This document shows positions 18,218 to 26,244 of a DNA stretch of 34,272 bases, in pieces (the stretch's first letter is position 1; the number at the start of each line of letters is the position of its first letter). The notes under the pieces were generated by a model. The model made no database searches. It saw only the letters and a list, made by a program, of their open reading frames with translations, and was not told the origin of the DNA. Location: contig NZ_JAURWA010000034.1 of assembly GCF_030655195.1 (NCBI RefSeq), positions 1 to 34,272 on the forward strand. Reading direction: 5' to 3'. Source of the DNA: Patulibacter sp. GTDB taxonomy: Bacteria; Actinomycetota; Thermoleophilia; Solirubrobacterales; Solirubrobacteraceae. The position numbers and the translations under genes are program-made.

Positions 18218-18223
18218 ATCCTA
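18218..18223 (-). promoter_or_regulatory. Possible -10 box of the beta-propeller gene
   Basis: TAGGAT on the minus strand would start transcription near 18211 and give a leader of about 90 nt. That leader contains a CCCAC/GTGGG hairpin around 18153-18169. No matching -35 is seen, so this is tentative. Confidence 0.3.
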
Positions 18224-18264
18224 CGCCGGGGCCTCCGGGCCGGTGGGGAATTCCGTGGTCGCCC

Positions 18265-18285
18265 GCGCCGGTCCGGGACCGGCGC
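18265..18285. promoter_or_regulatory. 21-bp palindrome upstream of the LCP unit, candidate operator
   Basis: GCGCCGGTCC (18265-18274), one central G, then GGACCGGCGC (18276-18285) is a perfect 10-bp dyad. Its centre lies about 45 bp before the predicted transcription start at 18320, where an activator or a dimeric repressor would bind. It sits between the divergent beta-propeller and LCP genes and could control either. Confidence 0.5.
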
Positions 18286-18307
18286 AGGATTCTCGGGGCG
18301 TGCGGTG

Positions 18308-18313
18308 TACTTC
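18308..18313 (+). promoter_or_regulatory. Near-consensus -10 box of the LCP unit
   Basis: TACTTC ends 6 nt before the ATG at 18320. It is one base off TANNNT, but at the leaderless spacing used by its neighbours. Confidence 0.4.
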
Positions 18314-18319
18314 CCTCCG

Positions 18320-18385
18320 ATGCCGGAGACCCGCCCCGCGCGAGCCGCGCCCCTGCCCCCGGCCCCGACCCCGGCGCGCGGATGA
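18320..18385 (+). CDS. Putative 21-codon leader ORF coupled to the LCP gene
   Basis: The frame from ATG 18320 encodes a 21-residue Pro/Ala/Arg-rich peptide (MPETRPARAAPLPPAPTPAR, then G) and stops at TGA 18383-18385. That stop overlaps the LCP start as ATGA. The predicted leaderless start lies at its first codon, while the LCP start itself has no SD. Reading through this short ORF would deliver ribosomes to the LCP start. The sequence looks like a device for coupling or sensing rather than a functional peptide. The same design precedes the YibE/F gene at 26018-26125. Confidence 0.45.
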   Translation: MPETRPARAAPLPPAPTPARG

Positions 18386-19869
18386 CCTCCTCGCCGCACG
18401 TCGGGCGCAGGCTGGCGTCGCACATCGTCATGGCCGGCGGCGTCGTCGCCGTCGTCACCGCCGGTGCCCTGGCGACCGTCGTCAACAGCGAGGCGCAGCA
18501 CGTCACCGCCCCGCTCGCACCGATCGCGCCCGGGACCCTCAGGATCCTCGACGACTCGAAGCCCGGCGCGGCCCAGACGCTCCTCCTGACCGGCCTGGAC
18601 CACCGCTACGCCGACGGTCCGAAGGCGCCGAGCCGGTCTGACACGATGATGCTGGTGCGTCTGGACCCGAAGGCGAAGGCGACGACGGTCCTGACGCTGC
18701 CGCGCGACCTGCGGGTCACGTCGCTGGGCCCTCCCGGCCAGCAGAAGCTGAACTCCGCGTGGGCGATCGGCCGCTCGACGCTCCTGACGAAGACCATCCG
18801 CACGACGCTGCTGGGCACCCCCGCCGAGCCGTTCCGGATCAACGACGTGATCTCGATCCGGTTCGACGCGTTCGCCAAGACCGTCAACCACTTCGGCTGC
18901 CTCTACGCCGAGGTCGACCGGAAGTACTTCGTCGCGCCGAACTCCGGCCACGCGCAGATCGACCAGCCGGCCGGCTACCAGCTGCTCTGCGGCGAGGACG
19001 CCCTGGCGTACGTCCGCTTCCGCGTCGGCGACAGCGACATCATCCGCGAGGCGCGGCAGGCCAACTACGTCACCGACGTCCGGTCGCAGATCGACCCGCT
19101 CGACGTGCTGACCGGCAACCTCCTGGGCGAGATCGGCAAGTACGTCGGCACGAACGTCAAGACCCCGCGTCAGCTGCTCGGCCTCGCGAAGCTCCTCGTC
19201 GGCGTCGCGGAACTGCCGACGTCCCGCATCAAGCTCGGCGACCTCAGCGATGCGACGGACGGCTCGGGGGATCTGCTGACGACCCCCGCGGCGCTGGCCA
19301 GGGCGAAGCGCGAGTTCCTCCACCCGAAGGTCGCGCGGCAGAGGACGAAGCCCGCACCGAAGGCGAAGGCGGCGGCCACGAAGGCGCCGAGGCGCCGCGC
19401 CGCGAAGGTCCGCGCGACCACGCCCGCCACCCTGACCACGGACACCGCCGGCGTCGCGCAGGCCGCCGCCGCGGTCGCCCCCGAGGCCCGGGGCATCGAG
19501 GTGCAGGCCCCGACGCTGCGGTACGGGCGCGGCGCCTACGAGCCGGAGATGACCCGCGGCTACTCCATCCTGGATCGCAGCCGCAGGCCCCGCTGGCCCA
19601 GCTACCGGATCGTCGCGACCACCGGCGACAACGGGCAGTACTACGGCGTCGAGGGCACGACGTGGAAGACCCCGCCGGTGCTCCAGCTCGCCACGGACGA
19701 GGTCCGCCTCGGCGGCCGCACCTGGAAGGTCCAGTACGACGGGCGCAACGTCCGCCGGCTGCTGTGGCAGGCGCCCGGCGGCACCTACTGGATCACCAAC
19801 ACGCTGACGGACGAGCTGACCCCCCGCGAGATGTACGCCCTGGCGCGCAGCGTGCGGCGGGCCGGCTGA
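18382..19869 (+). CDS. LytR-CpsA-Psr (LCP) family cell-wall ligase with a novel C-terminal domain
   Basis: A 495-aa membrane-anchored protein. Residues 13-34 are one membrane helix (HIVMAGGVVAVVTAGALATVV). Residues 60-240 are the LCP catalytic domain, with the polyprenyl-phosphate site residues: Asp87 of SRSDT, Arg108 and Arg111 in LPRDLRV, and the YVRFRVGDSDIIREARQ segment (210-226) with Arg212, Arg214, Asp219, Arg222 and Arg225. LCP proteins transfer glycopolymers from lipid carriers to peptidoglycan outside the membrane. Residues 320-345 are a Lys/Ala/Pro-rich histone-H1-like linker. The last 115 residues are a separate globular part (PTLRYGRGAYEPEM to LARSVRRAG, rich in Trp/Tyr) that replaces the usual LytR_C domain and that I do not recognise. 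The start has no SD and overlaps the leader ORF stop. Confidence 0.9.
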   Translation: MTSSPHVGRRLASHIVMAGGVVAVVTAGALATVVNSEAQHVTAPLAPIAPGTLRILDDSKPGAAQTLLLTGLDHRYADGPKAPSRSDTMMLVRLDPKAKATTVLTLPRDLRVTSLGPPGQQKLNSAWAIGRSTLLTKTIRTTLLGTPAEPFRINDVISIRFDAFAKTVNHFGCLYAEVDRKYFVAPNSGHAQIDQPAGYQLLCGEDALAYVRFRVGDSDIIREARQANYVTDVRSQIDPLDVLTGNLLGEIGKYVGTNVKTPRQLLGLAKLLVGVAELPTSRIKLGDLSDATDGSGDLLTTPAALARAKREFLHPKVARQRTKPAPKAKAAATKAPRRRAAKVRATTPATLTTDTAGVAQAAAAVAPEARGIEVQAPTLRYGRGAYEPEMTRGYSILDRSRRPRWPSYRIVATTGDNGQYYGVEGTTWKTPPVLQLATDEVRLGGRTWKVQYDGRNVRRLLWQAPGGTYWITNTLTDELTPREMYALARSVRRAG

Positions 19870-19959
19870 GGCACCCCGCCGCGCACCGTCGGTTCACGCG
19901 TCGGCGAAGGCCCGCCCCGCACGGTCGTCCGCTCCCACCGGGTGCAGGTGCCGCGACGG

Positions 19960-19965
19960 TACCCT
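19960..19965 (+). promoter_or_regulatory. -10 box, leaderless promoter of ilvD
   Basis: TACCCT ends 6 nt before the ATG at 19972. An in-frame upstream ATG at 19942 would lie before the box and is therefore rejected as the start. Confidence 0.65.
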
Positions 19966-19971
19966 GCACGG

Positions 19972-21873
19972 ATGCCCGCCCTCAGGTCCCGCACCGTCAC
20001 GCACGGTCGCAACATGGCCGGTGCCCGCTCCCTCTTGCGGGCCTCCGGCGTCGCCGCCGCCGACATCGGCCGCAAGCCGATCATCGCGGTCGCGAACTCC
20101 TACACGCAGTTCGTCCCCGGCCACACGCACCTGCAGCCGGTCGGGACGATCGTCTCCGAGGCGATCCAGGCCGCCGGCGGCATCGCGCGGGAGTTCAACA
20201 CGATCGCCGTGGACGACGGCATCGCGATGGGCCACGGCGGGATGCTCTACTCGCTGCCCTCGCGCGACCTGATCGCCGACTCGGTGGAGTACATGGTCAA
20301 CGCGCACTGCGCCGACGCCCTGATCTGCATCTCCAACTGCGACAAGATCACGCCGGGCATGCTGAACGCCGCGCTGCGGCTGAACATCCCGACGGTCTTC
20401 GTCTCCGGCGGCCCGATGGAGGGCGGCACCGCCACCCTGGTGGACGGGACCGTCCGCAAGCGCCTGAACCTCGTCACGGCGATCGCCGAGGCCGTCGCCG
20501 ACGAGGTCTCCGACGAGGACATCGCGATCATCGAGGAGAACGCCTGCCCGACCTGCGGCTCCTGCTCGGGCATGTTCACCGCCAACTCGATGAACTGCCT
20601 GACCGAGGCCCTCGGCCTCGCGCTCCCGGGCAACGGCTCGATCCTCGCCACGCACACCGCCCGCAAGGACCTCTACGAGGCCGCCGGCCGCTGCGTCGTC
20701 GACATCGCGGCGCGGTACTACGACGGCGACGACGAGTCGGTGCTGCCGCGCTCGATCGCCACCCGCGAGGCGTTCGAGAACTCCATGGCGCTCGACGTGG
20801 CGATGGGCGGTTCCACGAACACGGTCCTGCACATCCTCGCCGCCGCACAGGAGGCCGAGCTCGACTTCACGATGAAGGACATCGACGAGGTCTCCCGGCG
20901 CGTCCCGTGCCTCTGCAAGGTCGCCCCGAACGGCGACTACCTGATGGAGGACATCCACCGGGCGGGCGGCATCCCGGCGATCCTCGGCGAGCTGCGCCGC
21001 GCCGGTCTCTTCCACGAGGACGTCCGGACGGTCCACGCGGGGAGCGTCGACGACTGGCTCCTGACGTGGGACATCCGCTCCGGGCAGGCGTCCGCCGAGG
21101 CGATCGAGATGTTCCACGCCGCCCCGGGCTGCAAGCGCTCCGCGAAGGCGTTCTCGCAGTCCGAGCGCTGGGAGTCCCTGGACACCGACGCCGCCGACGG
21201 CTGCATCCACAGCGTCGAGCACGCCTACTCCGCCGACGGCGGCCTGGCGATCCTCTACGGCAACCTCGCGGTGCGCGGCTGCGTCGTGAAGACCGCCGGC
21301 GTGGACGAGTCGATCCTGACCTTCAGCGGCCCGGCCGTGGTCGTCGAGTCGCAGGACGACGCGGTCGACGCGATCCTCTCCGACCGCGTGAAGGAGGGCG
21401 ACGTCGTCGTCATCCGCTACGAGGGTCCGCGCGGCGGCCCGGGCATGCAGGAGATGCTCTACCCGACCTCGTACCTCAAGGGCCGCGGCCTGGGCAAGGC
21501 CTGCGCGCTGGTGACGGACGGCCGCTTCTCCGGCGGCACCTCGGGCCTGTCGATCGGCCACGTCTCGCCCGAGGCGGCCTCCGGCGGCACGATCGCGCTG
21601 GTCGAGGACGGCGACACGATCACGATCGACATCCCCAACCGCTCGATGAGCCTCGACGTGCCCGACGCCGAGCTGGCCGCGCGCCGGGAGCACCTCGAGT
21701 CGACGACGGGCTACGTCCCGGCGGCCCGCGACCGCGTCGTCTCCCCCGCCCTGCGCGCCTACGCCGCGATGGCGACCTCGGCGGACACCGGTGCGGTCCG
21801 CGACGTCAACGCCGTCGAGCGCGCGGTGGCCGCGGCGGCGGACTCGCGCTCAGCGGCGGTCTCGGGCGACTGA
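19972..21873 (+). CDS. ilvD: Dihydroxy-acid dehydratase
   Basis: A 633-aa cytosolic iron-sulfur enzyme. It dehydrates 2,3-dihydroxy-isovalerate and 2,3-dihydroxy-3-methylvalerate to the keto acids that give valine and isoleucine (and leucine). Cluster cysteines are visible: Cys123 in [10 protein letters not shown], and Cys192, Cys195 and Cys198 in [14 protein letters not shown]. Other family signatures are [40 protein letters not shown], and the C-terminal [21 protein letters not shown]. Length and motifs fit the E. coli IlvD type (616 aa). The start follows the exact -10 box at 19960. It stands alone here rather than beside ilvBNC, and runs tail to tail into apbE with a 26-bp gap. Confidence 0.97.
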   Translation: MPALRSRTVTHGRNMAGARSLLRASGVAAADIGRKPIIAVANSYTQFVPGHTHLQPVGTIVSEAIQAAGGIAREFNTIAVDDGIAMGHGGMLYSLPSRDLIADSVEYMVNAHCADALICISNCDKITPGMLNAALRLNIPTVFVSGGPMEGGTATLVDGTVRKRLNLVTAIAEAVADEVSDEDIAIIEENACPTCGSCSGMFTANSMNCLTEALGLALPGNGSILATHTARKDLYEAAGRCVVDIAARYYDGDDESVLPRSIATREAFENSMALDVAMGGSTNTVLHILAAAQEAELDFTMKDIDEVSRRVPCLCKVAPNGDYLMEDIHRAGGIPAILGELRRAGLFHEDVRTVHAGSVDDWLLTWDIRSGQASAEAIEMFHAAPGCKRSAKAFSQSERWESLDTDAADGCIHSVEHAYSADGGLAILYGNLAVRGCVVKTAGVDESILTFSGPAVVVESQDDAVDAILSDRVKEGDVVVIRYEGPRGGPGMQEMLYPTSYLKGRGLGKACALVTDGRFSGGTSGLSIGHVSPEAASGGTIALVEDGDTITIDIPNRSMSLDVPDAELAARREHLESTTGYVPAARDRVVSPALRAYAAMATSADTGAVRDVNAVERAVAAAADSRSAAVSGD

Positions 21874-21899
21874 CGGGGCCGGCGGGGCGGCGAAGGTCG

Positions 21900-23060
21900 T
21901 CAGGCCGTGCCCGAGAGCACCAGCCGGCCTCCTCGCAACGCCCCGTTCAGCGACCGGCGCGGGGTCCGCGGATCGATCACCCGGACGGTCAGGTCGTCGA
22001 GGACCACGACACCGCCGTGCGGCAGGTGCTCGGAGGCCGCCGCCGGGCCGGACAGGAGCGCCGCCTTGCTGCGACGCTCCGCCTCGAGGGCGGTCGGGGC
22101 CATCGCGCTGACCTGCACGATGCCCGTCCAAGCCGGGCGGCCCGTCGCCGGGTCCAGGAGGTGGTGCGCCGGCAGGCCGTCGGGCCCGACCCAGCTGCGG
22201 CGGGCGATGCTGCTCGTCGCCGTCGCCCCCGCGGTCCGCTCGACGACGTGGGCGACGCCCGCCACCGGGTGGGCGATGCGCACCTCCCGCCGGGCGCCCC
22301 GCGTACCGCCGAGCCGCAGGTCGCCGCAGCAGTCGACGACGAACCGCTCGTAGCCCGAGAGCCGGTCGGCGAGCAGGTCGGCGAACAGGCCCTTCGCCAG
22401 CCCGCCCGAGTCGATGTGCACCCCGGGCGGGCGGGTGACCGTGCCCGCCCGGCGGTCGACCGCGACCGATGCCCAGCGCCGCCGTGGGTCCGGGCCCGCG
22501 GGACGCCGCGGGGGCGCCGCCGACAGCGCCCTCCCCAGGTCGACCCCGGGGCCGGCGAGGTGCTCGGCGTATCCGGCGCGGCGCACCTCGTCGGCGAACG
22601 TCGCGTCGACCAGACCGCCGGATGCGTGCCCCGCGTCGACCGTCGCCCGCGCGAGCAGCAGCAGCTCGGGAGATGCGGCGACCGTCCCGGCCGGGTCGGC
22701 GTTCAGGAGCGAGAGCTCGCTGCCGGGCAGGAAGCGCGAGAACCGTCCGTGCCACGCGACGAGCTGTCGCCGCACCGTCGCGATCGCCTGCGGGGCCGGA
22801 CCGAGCGGCCCCGTCCCGGAGAGGTGCACGGAGCACGTCCCCCCGAAGCACGCGAACGTCTCGTGGTGCTCCGGCGACATCCGGGGCGGACGCGACGACG
22901 CCTGGTCGGTCCCACGCCGGTCGACGTCCCGTCCGTCGACTCCGGGTCCCACGGCGCCGCTCCGCGCTGCGCCCCGCCCGCCGGCTCCACCTCGGTCGGC
23001 TCCGCGCCCGTCGCCGCCGCGTCCCTCGTGATCATCGGAGCTTCGGTCCATGCGACGCAT
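21900..23060 (-). CDS. apbE: FAD:protein FMN transferase (ApbE)
   Basis: About 386 aa with the chosen start. ApbE moves FMN from FAD onto a Thr of target flavoproteins, using Mg2+. Typical segments are FACFGGTCSVHLSG at the domain start, SRFLPGSELSLLN, the Asp-containing VHIDSGGLAKGLFADLLA (nucleotide and metal binding), VDCCGDLRLGG, and HHLLDPATGRPAW. There is no lipobox or signal peptide, so this copy is likely cytoplasmic, unlike classic lipoprotein ApbE. The N-terminal 60 residues are Gly/Arg/Asp-rich and probably disordered; the real start may be the ATG at 22880, just before the fold. Neither has a convincing SD or -10 box. No obvious FMN-accepting target (NqrC, RnfG or FMN-binding domain) is encoded in the window. 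Confidence 0.9.
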   Translation of the reverse strand: MRRMDRSSDDHEGRGGDGRGADRGGAGGRGAARSGAVGPGVDGRDVDRRGTDQASSRPPRMSPEHHETFACFGGTCSVHLSGTGPLGPAPQAIATVRRQLVAWHGRFSRFLPGSELSLLNADPAGTVAASPELLLLARATVDAGHASGGLVDATFADEVRRAGYAEHLAGPGVDLGRALSAAPPRRPAGPDPRRRWASVAVDRRAGTVTRPPGVHIDSGGLAKGLFADLLADRLSGYERFVVDCCGDLRLGGTRGARREVRIAHPVAGVAHVVERTAGATATSSIARRSWVGPDGLPAHHLLDPATGRPAWTGIVQVSAMAPTALEAERRSKAALLSGPAAASEHLPHGGVVVLDDLTVRVIDPRTPRRSLNGALRGGRLVLSGTA

Positions 23061-23161
23061 CGTCCGCCCCGGACCTCAGTGGCTCGCGAAGGGACCCTGG
23101 GAGTTCCCCGAGTGCCGTGCGGACGTCCGGGCCAGGGCAGGACGTCCACGCCCCTCCCCGC

Positions 23162-24643
23162 TCAGGTCCCGCAGAACGTCCGGTAGCCCGGCCCGAAGCC
23201 CGACGGCGCCGGCAGCGCGTAGGCCTCGAGACCCGACCGCGCCTCGAACGGCCGGGCGAGGACGTCCAGCAGCCTGCCGAACGGGCCGAGGTCGCCGACG
23301 GTCGCCGCGGCCAGGGCCTCCTCGACGAGGTGGTTGCGCGGGACGTACACCGGGTTGACCGCGTCCATCCCGTCCGCGACGGCGGCGGGGTCCCGGCCCT
23401 CGGCGGCGAGGTCGGCCCGCCACCGCGTCGCCCACGCGTCGAACGCCGCCGGGTCCGTCAGGAGCGAACGCGAGGCCGTGTCGTCGCCACGCACCGCGGC
23501 CGCCAGCGACCGCAGGAACGCGGTGTGGTCGGCACCCTGCTCGTACATCAACGTGAGGAGGTCGTCGAGCAGCGCGTCGTCGCCCGGCGCTCCCTGCAGG
23601 CCGACCTTGGCGCGCATCCCGCGGGACCAGTGCTCCGCGTAGCGGACGGGGAACGTCTCGAGGACGCGGGTGAGCCCGGAGATCGCGGTCGGCTGGTCGT
23701 CGTCGACCGCCGGCAGGAGCGCCTCGGCCAGCCGGGCGAGGTTCCACTGGGCGATGTGCGGCTGGTTCCCGTAGGCGTACCGGGCGCCCTCGTCGATCGA
23801 GCTGAAGACCGTCCCGGGATCGTGGGCGTCCATGAACGCGCACGGGCCGTAGTCGATCGTCTCGCCCGAGATCGCGACGTTGTCGGTGTTCATCACGCCG
23901 TGGACGAAGCCGACGAGCATCCACTGGGCCACGAGGGCCGCCTGCGCCTCGACGACGGCCTCGAAGAGCGCGAGGGCGGGGTTCTCGGCCTCGGCGGCGT
24001 GCGGGTGGTGCCGGGTGACCGCGTGGTCGATCAGCCGGCGCAGGATCGATCGGTCCTCCAGCCGCGAGGCGTACTGGAAGGTGCCCACGCGCAGGTGGCT
24101 GGCGGCCACGCGGGCCAGGACCGCACCCGGCAGCACGGTCTCGCGCTGGACCTGCTCGCCCGTCGCGACGACGGCCAGCGACCGCGTCGTCGGGATGCCC
24201 AGGGCGTGCATCGCCTCGCTGACGAGGTGCTCGCGCAGCATCGGCCCGACGGCCGCCCGACCGTCGCCGCCGCGGGCGAACGGCGTGCGGCCGGAGCCCT
24301 TCAGGTGCAGGTCGTGCCGGACGCCAGCCGGGTCGACGATCTCGCCGACGAGCAGCGCGCGTCCGTCGCCCAGGCGCGGGCTGAAGCCGCCGAACTGGTG
24401 GCCGGCGTAGCCCATCGCCACCGGGGTGGTGCCCTCGGGGGCGACGCGGCCGACGAGGACGTCGAGGCCGTCCGGCGCGCGGAGGGCGGCGGGGTCCGCT
24501 CCGAGCTCGAGGGCGAGGGCCTCGTTGAGGACCAGCAGCGTCGGGTCGGCGGCCCCGGCGCCCTTCCACGGCATCGACAGCTCGGGCAGCTCCCGCACGA
24601 ACGAGTCGTCGAAGCGGAACAGCGACGTGGAGGTGACGCTCAT
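23162..24643 (-). CDS. selO: Protein adenylyltransferase SelO
   Basis: A 493-aa pseudokinase-fold enzyme that transfers AMP from ATP onto Ser/Thr/Tyr of target proteins, in other bacteria as part of redox stress control. Family marks are [18 protein letters not shown] (residues 79-96), the ATP-binding Lys115 in [32 protein letters not shown] and the metal-binding [13 protein letters not shown]. The C-terminus is YRTFCGT; Cys491 stands where eukaryotic homologues carry selenocysteine and E. coli a redox cysteine. Length matches bacterial SelO. The start at 24643 is supported by TAGCCT ending 6 nt upstream. It is followed 101 bp later by apbE on the same strand. Confidence 0.95.
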   Translation of the reverse strand: MSVTSTSLFRFDDSFVRELPELSMPWKGAGAADPTLLVLNEALALELGADPAALRAPDGLDVLVGRVAPEGTTPVAMGYAGHQFGGFSPRLGDGRALLVGEIVDPAGVRHDLHLKGSGRTPFARGGDGRAAVGPMLREHLVSEAMHALGIPTTRSLAVVATGEQVQRETVLPGAVLARVAASHLRVGTFQYASRLEDRSILRRLIDHAVTRHHPHAAEAENPALALFEAVVEAQAALVAQWMLVGFVHGVMNTDNVAISGETIDYGPCAFMDAHDPGTVFSSIDEGARYAYGNQPHIAQWNLARLAEALLPAVDDDQPTAISGLTRVLETFPVRYAEHWSRGMRAKVGLQGAPGDDALLDDLLTLMYEQGADHTAFLRSLAAAVRGDDTASRSLLTDPAAFDAWATRWRADLAAEGRDPAAVADGMDAVNPVYVPRNHLVEEALAAATVGDLGPFGRLLDVLARPFEARSGLEAYALPAPSGFGPGYRTFCGT

Positions 24644-24649
24644 CCGTCG

Positions 24650-24655
24650 AGGCTA
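24650..24655 (-). promoter_or_regulatory. -10 box, leaderless promoter of selO
   Basis: TAGCCT ends 6 nt before the ATG at 24643. The same hexamer drives the YibE/F unit (26133-26138). Confidence 0.6.
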
Positions 24656-24755
24656 GCGAGGCCGCGCGCTCGCCCCGGCGGCATGCGCCTCGGCGCGACC
24701 TTCCGCACGCGTCCTCACCGCGTCCTCCGTGGCCTGCCCGTCGCGCTCCGGTCCT

Positions 24756-26021
24756 TCAGTGGTGGTGATGGTGGTCGTGGCCCGCCAGCGCCGCGGGCGG
24801 GAGGCGGCCGACGAGGACCGCGGCCAGTGCGGTGGACAGCGGCACCGACAGGACGAGCGCGGCGCTGCCCACGAGGGTCGAGACGATCGGCTCGGCCAGT
24901 CGCGCGTCGTTGATCGCGTCGGTGAACGTGACGCCGTTGGCCGAGGCGACGAGCAGCAGGGGCAGCGTCGCGCCGGCGTAGGCGAGCACGAGGGTGTGGA
25001 TCGTCGCGGCGAGGTGGTCGCGGCCGACGACGAACGCCTCGCGGTAGAGCGCGCGGGCGGGGAGCTGCGGGCTCGTGCGGTGGAGCGCCGCGACGGTCGA
25101 GACCTGCGAGACGACGGTGTCGGTGAGGACGCCGAGCGCGCCGATCACCATCCCGGCCAGGAGGATCCCCTGCAGCGGCAGCTCTCCCCCGCTCTGCAGC
25201 GCGAACGCGCCCAGGTCGCCGTCCTTGCCGTCGAGGCCGGCCAGCTCGCTCCACAGGGTGCCGAGCAGCGCGGCGACGAGGAGCGACACCCCGATCCCGG
25301 TGACCGCGGCGAGGCTCTGCGCCGTCACCCCGTAGGTCAGGCCGGTCGTCACGAACATCACCGCCAGGGCGCCGACGGTCGCGACGAGGAGCGGCGATCT
25401 GCCGTCGAGGATCGCGGGCACGAGCCACAGGACGACGAGCGACAGGCTCATCGCGGTGCCGACCAGGGCGAGCAGTCCGCGACCGCGGGCGACGAACGCC
25501 CCGAGCAGCGCGAAGAGGATCGCCAGCGCCACCAGCGGGGTGCGCCGGTCGACGCCGCTGAAGGCGTAGGAGGGCTCCCGGTCGGCGCCGGTGGCGGACG
25601 GGTCGGCGCCGGTCGTGCCCGCGTCACCCCTCGTCGCCTCGCCGACCGTGTCACCGGGGACCGGCGCGGCCCCCTCGGCCGGCTGCTGGTCCGCCAACCG
25701 GACCCGCTGGCCGGTCTCGAGGTCCGGACTGACCTCCTCGGGCCCCAGCACGATCTGCACCTTCGCGCCCTCGTCCCGGCCCTCGTCGACGCGCACCTCG
25801 GCGGTCCGGCACCGCTGGTCGGTCGGCCCGCCGCAGGACGCCGAGCGCACCGCGGTCACCGTGCCGGCGACCGTCGGGGTCCCGGCACCCGGAACGGTCG
25901 GCCGGTCGCCGGACGGCCAGAGGGCGATCAACCCGACCACGGTCAGGACGGCGACCAGGGCGACCGTCCCGACGAGGAGCCGCCCCGGGGCCGTCCCGAC
26001 GATCGTCCGCAGCGCGCTCAC
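24756..26021 (-). CDS. YibE/F family membrane protein with a His-rich C-terminus
   Basis: A 421-aa membrane protein. Residues about 14-36 form a first helix; 37-155 lie outside and include a cysteine pair (SASCGGPTDQRCRTAEV) and an Asp/Gly/Thr-rich stretch. Seven to eight further helices run from about 165 to 410 with the family segments DRRTPLVALAILFALLGAF and GALGVLTDTVVSQVSTV. YibE/F proteins are broadly distributed but their transported substrate is unknown. The last eight residues read GHDHHHHH, a natural metal-binding tail directly after the final helix. The GTG start at 26021 overlaps the stop of a 35-codon upstream ORF (GTGA), and the likely -10 lies before that ORF. No partner gene is adjacent. 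Confidence 0.88.
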   Translation of the reverse strand: MSALRTIVGTAPGRLLVGTVALVAVLTVVGLIALWPSGDRPTVPGAGTPTVAGTVTAVRSASCGGPTDQRCRTAEVRVDEGRDEGAKVQIVLGPEEVSPDLETGQRVRLADQQPAEGAAPVPGDTVGEATRGDAGTTGADPSATGADREPSYAFSGVDRRTPLVALAILFALLGAFVARGRGLLALVGTAMSLSLVVLWLVPAILDGRSPLLVATVGALAVMFVTTGLTYGVTAQSLAAVTGIGVSLLVAALLGTLWSELAGLDGKDGDLGAFALQSGGELPLQGILLAGMVIGALGVLTDTVVSQVSTVAALHRTSPQLPARALYREAFVVGRDHLAATIHTLVLAYAGATLPLLLVASANGVTFTDAINDARLAEPIVSTLVGSAALVLSVPLSTALAAVLVGRLPPAALAGHDHHHHH

Positions 26022-26125
26022 GACGACGTCCGACCGCTCGTGGCCCCGGTCGTCTCCGGTGCGCCTGCCCGGGCGCCGGGTGCATGGCTGGCGCGAGGGG
26101 CACGGGGAGCGGTCGCGTCGGTCAC
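26018..26125 (-). CDS. Putative 35-codon leader ORF coupled to the YibE/F gene
   Basis: GTG 26125 opens a 35-residue Ala/Thr/Arg/Pro-rich reading frame starting MTDATAPRAPRASHAPGARA. It ends with TGA at 26020-26018, overlapping the YibE/F start by four bases (GTGA). TAGCCT ends exactly 7 nt before GTG 26125, so a leaderless mRNA would begin with this ORF. The YibE/F start has no SD of its own. The peptide has no membrane segment or recognisable family. The arrangement mirrors the one at 18320-18385. Confidence 0.5.
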   Translation of the reverse strand: MTDATAPRAPRASHAPGARAGAPETTGATSGRTSS

Positions 26126-26132
26126 GCCGCGC

Positions 26133-26138
26133 AGGCTA
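26133..26138 (-). promoter_or_regulatory. -10 box of the YibE/F unit
   Basis: TAGCCT ends 7 nt before GTG 26125. Around it lies an unusually A/T-rich patch (about 26136-26156, with ATATGGGAC and CTCCTAT) that forms a loose dyad and might be a regulator site. Confidence 0.55.
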
Positions 26139-26244
26139 TATGGGACTGACTCCTATCCGCGCCTCGGCCGTCACGGCGTCCGCGGTGGTCGAGTCGCGGG
26201 CGATCCCCCGCGGCCGGCGCCCCGTCCGTCGGCGACCGGGCCCG

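Noticed and set aside
19942..19942. ATG 19942 as the ilvD start
   Set aside because: It lies upstream of the exact TACCCT -10 box and adds residues not expected in IlvD.
26133..26156. A/T-rich patch as an iron- or zinc-regulator box
   Set aside because: The dyad is only partial and matches no Fur, IdeR or Zur consensus I can align by eye.
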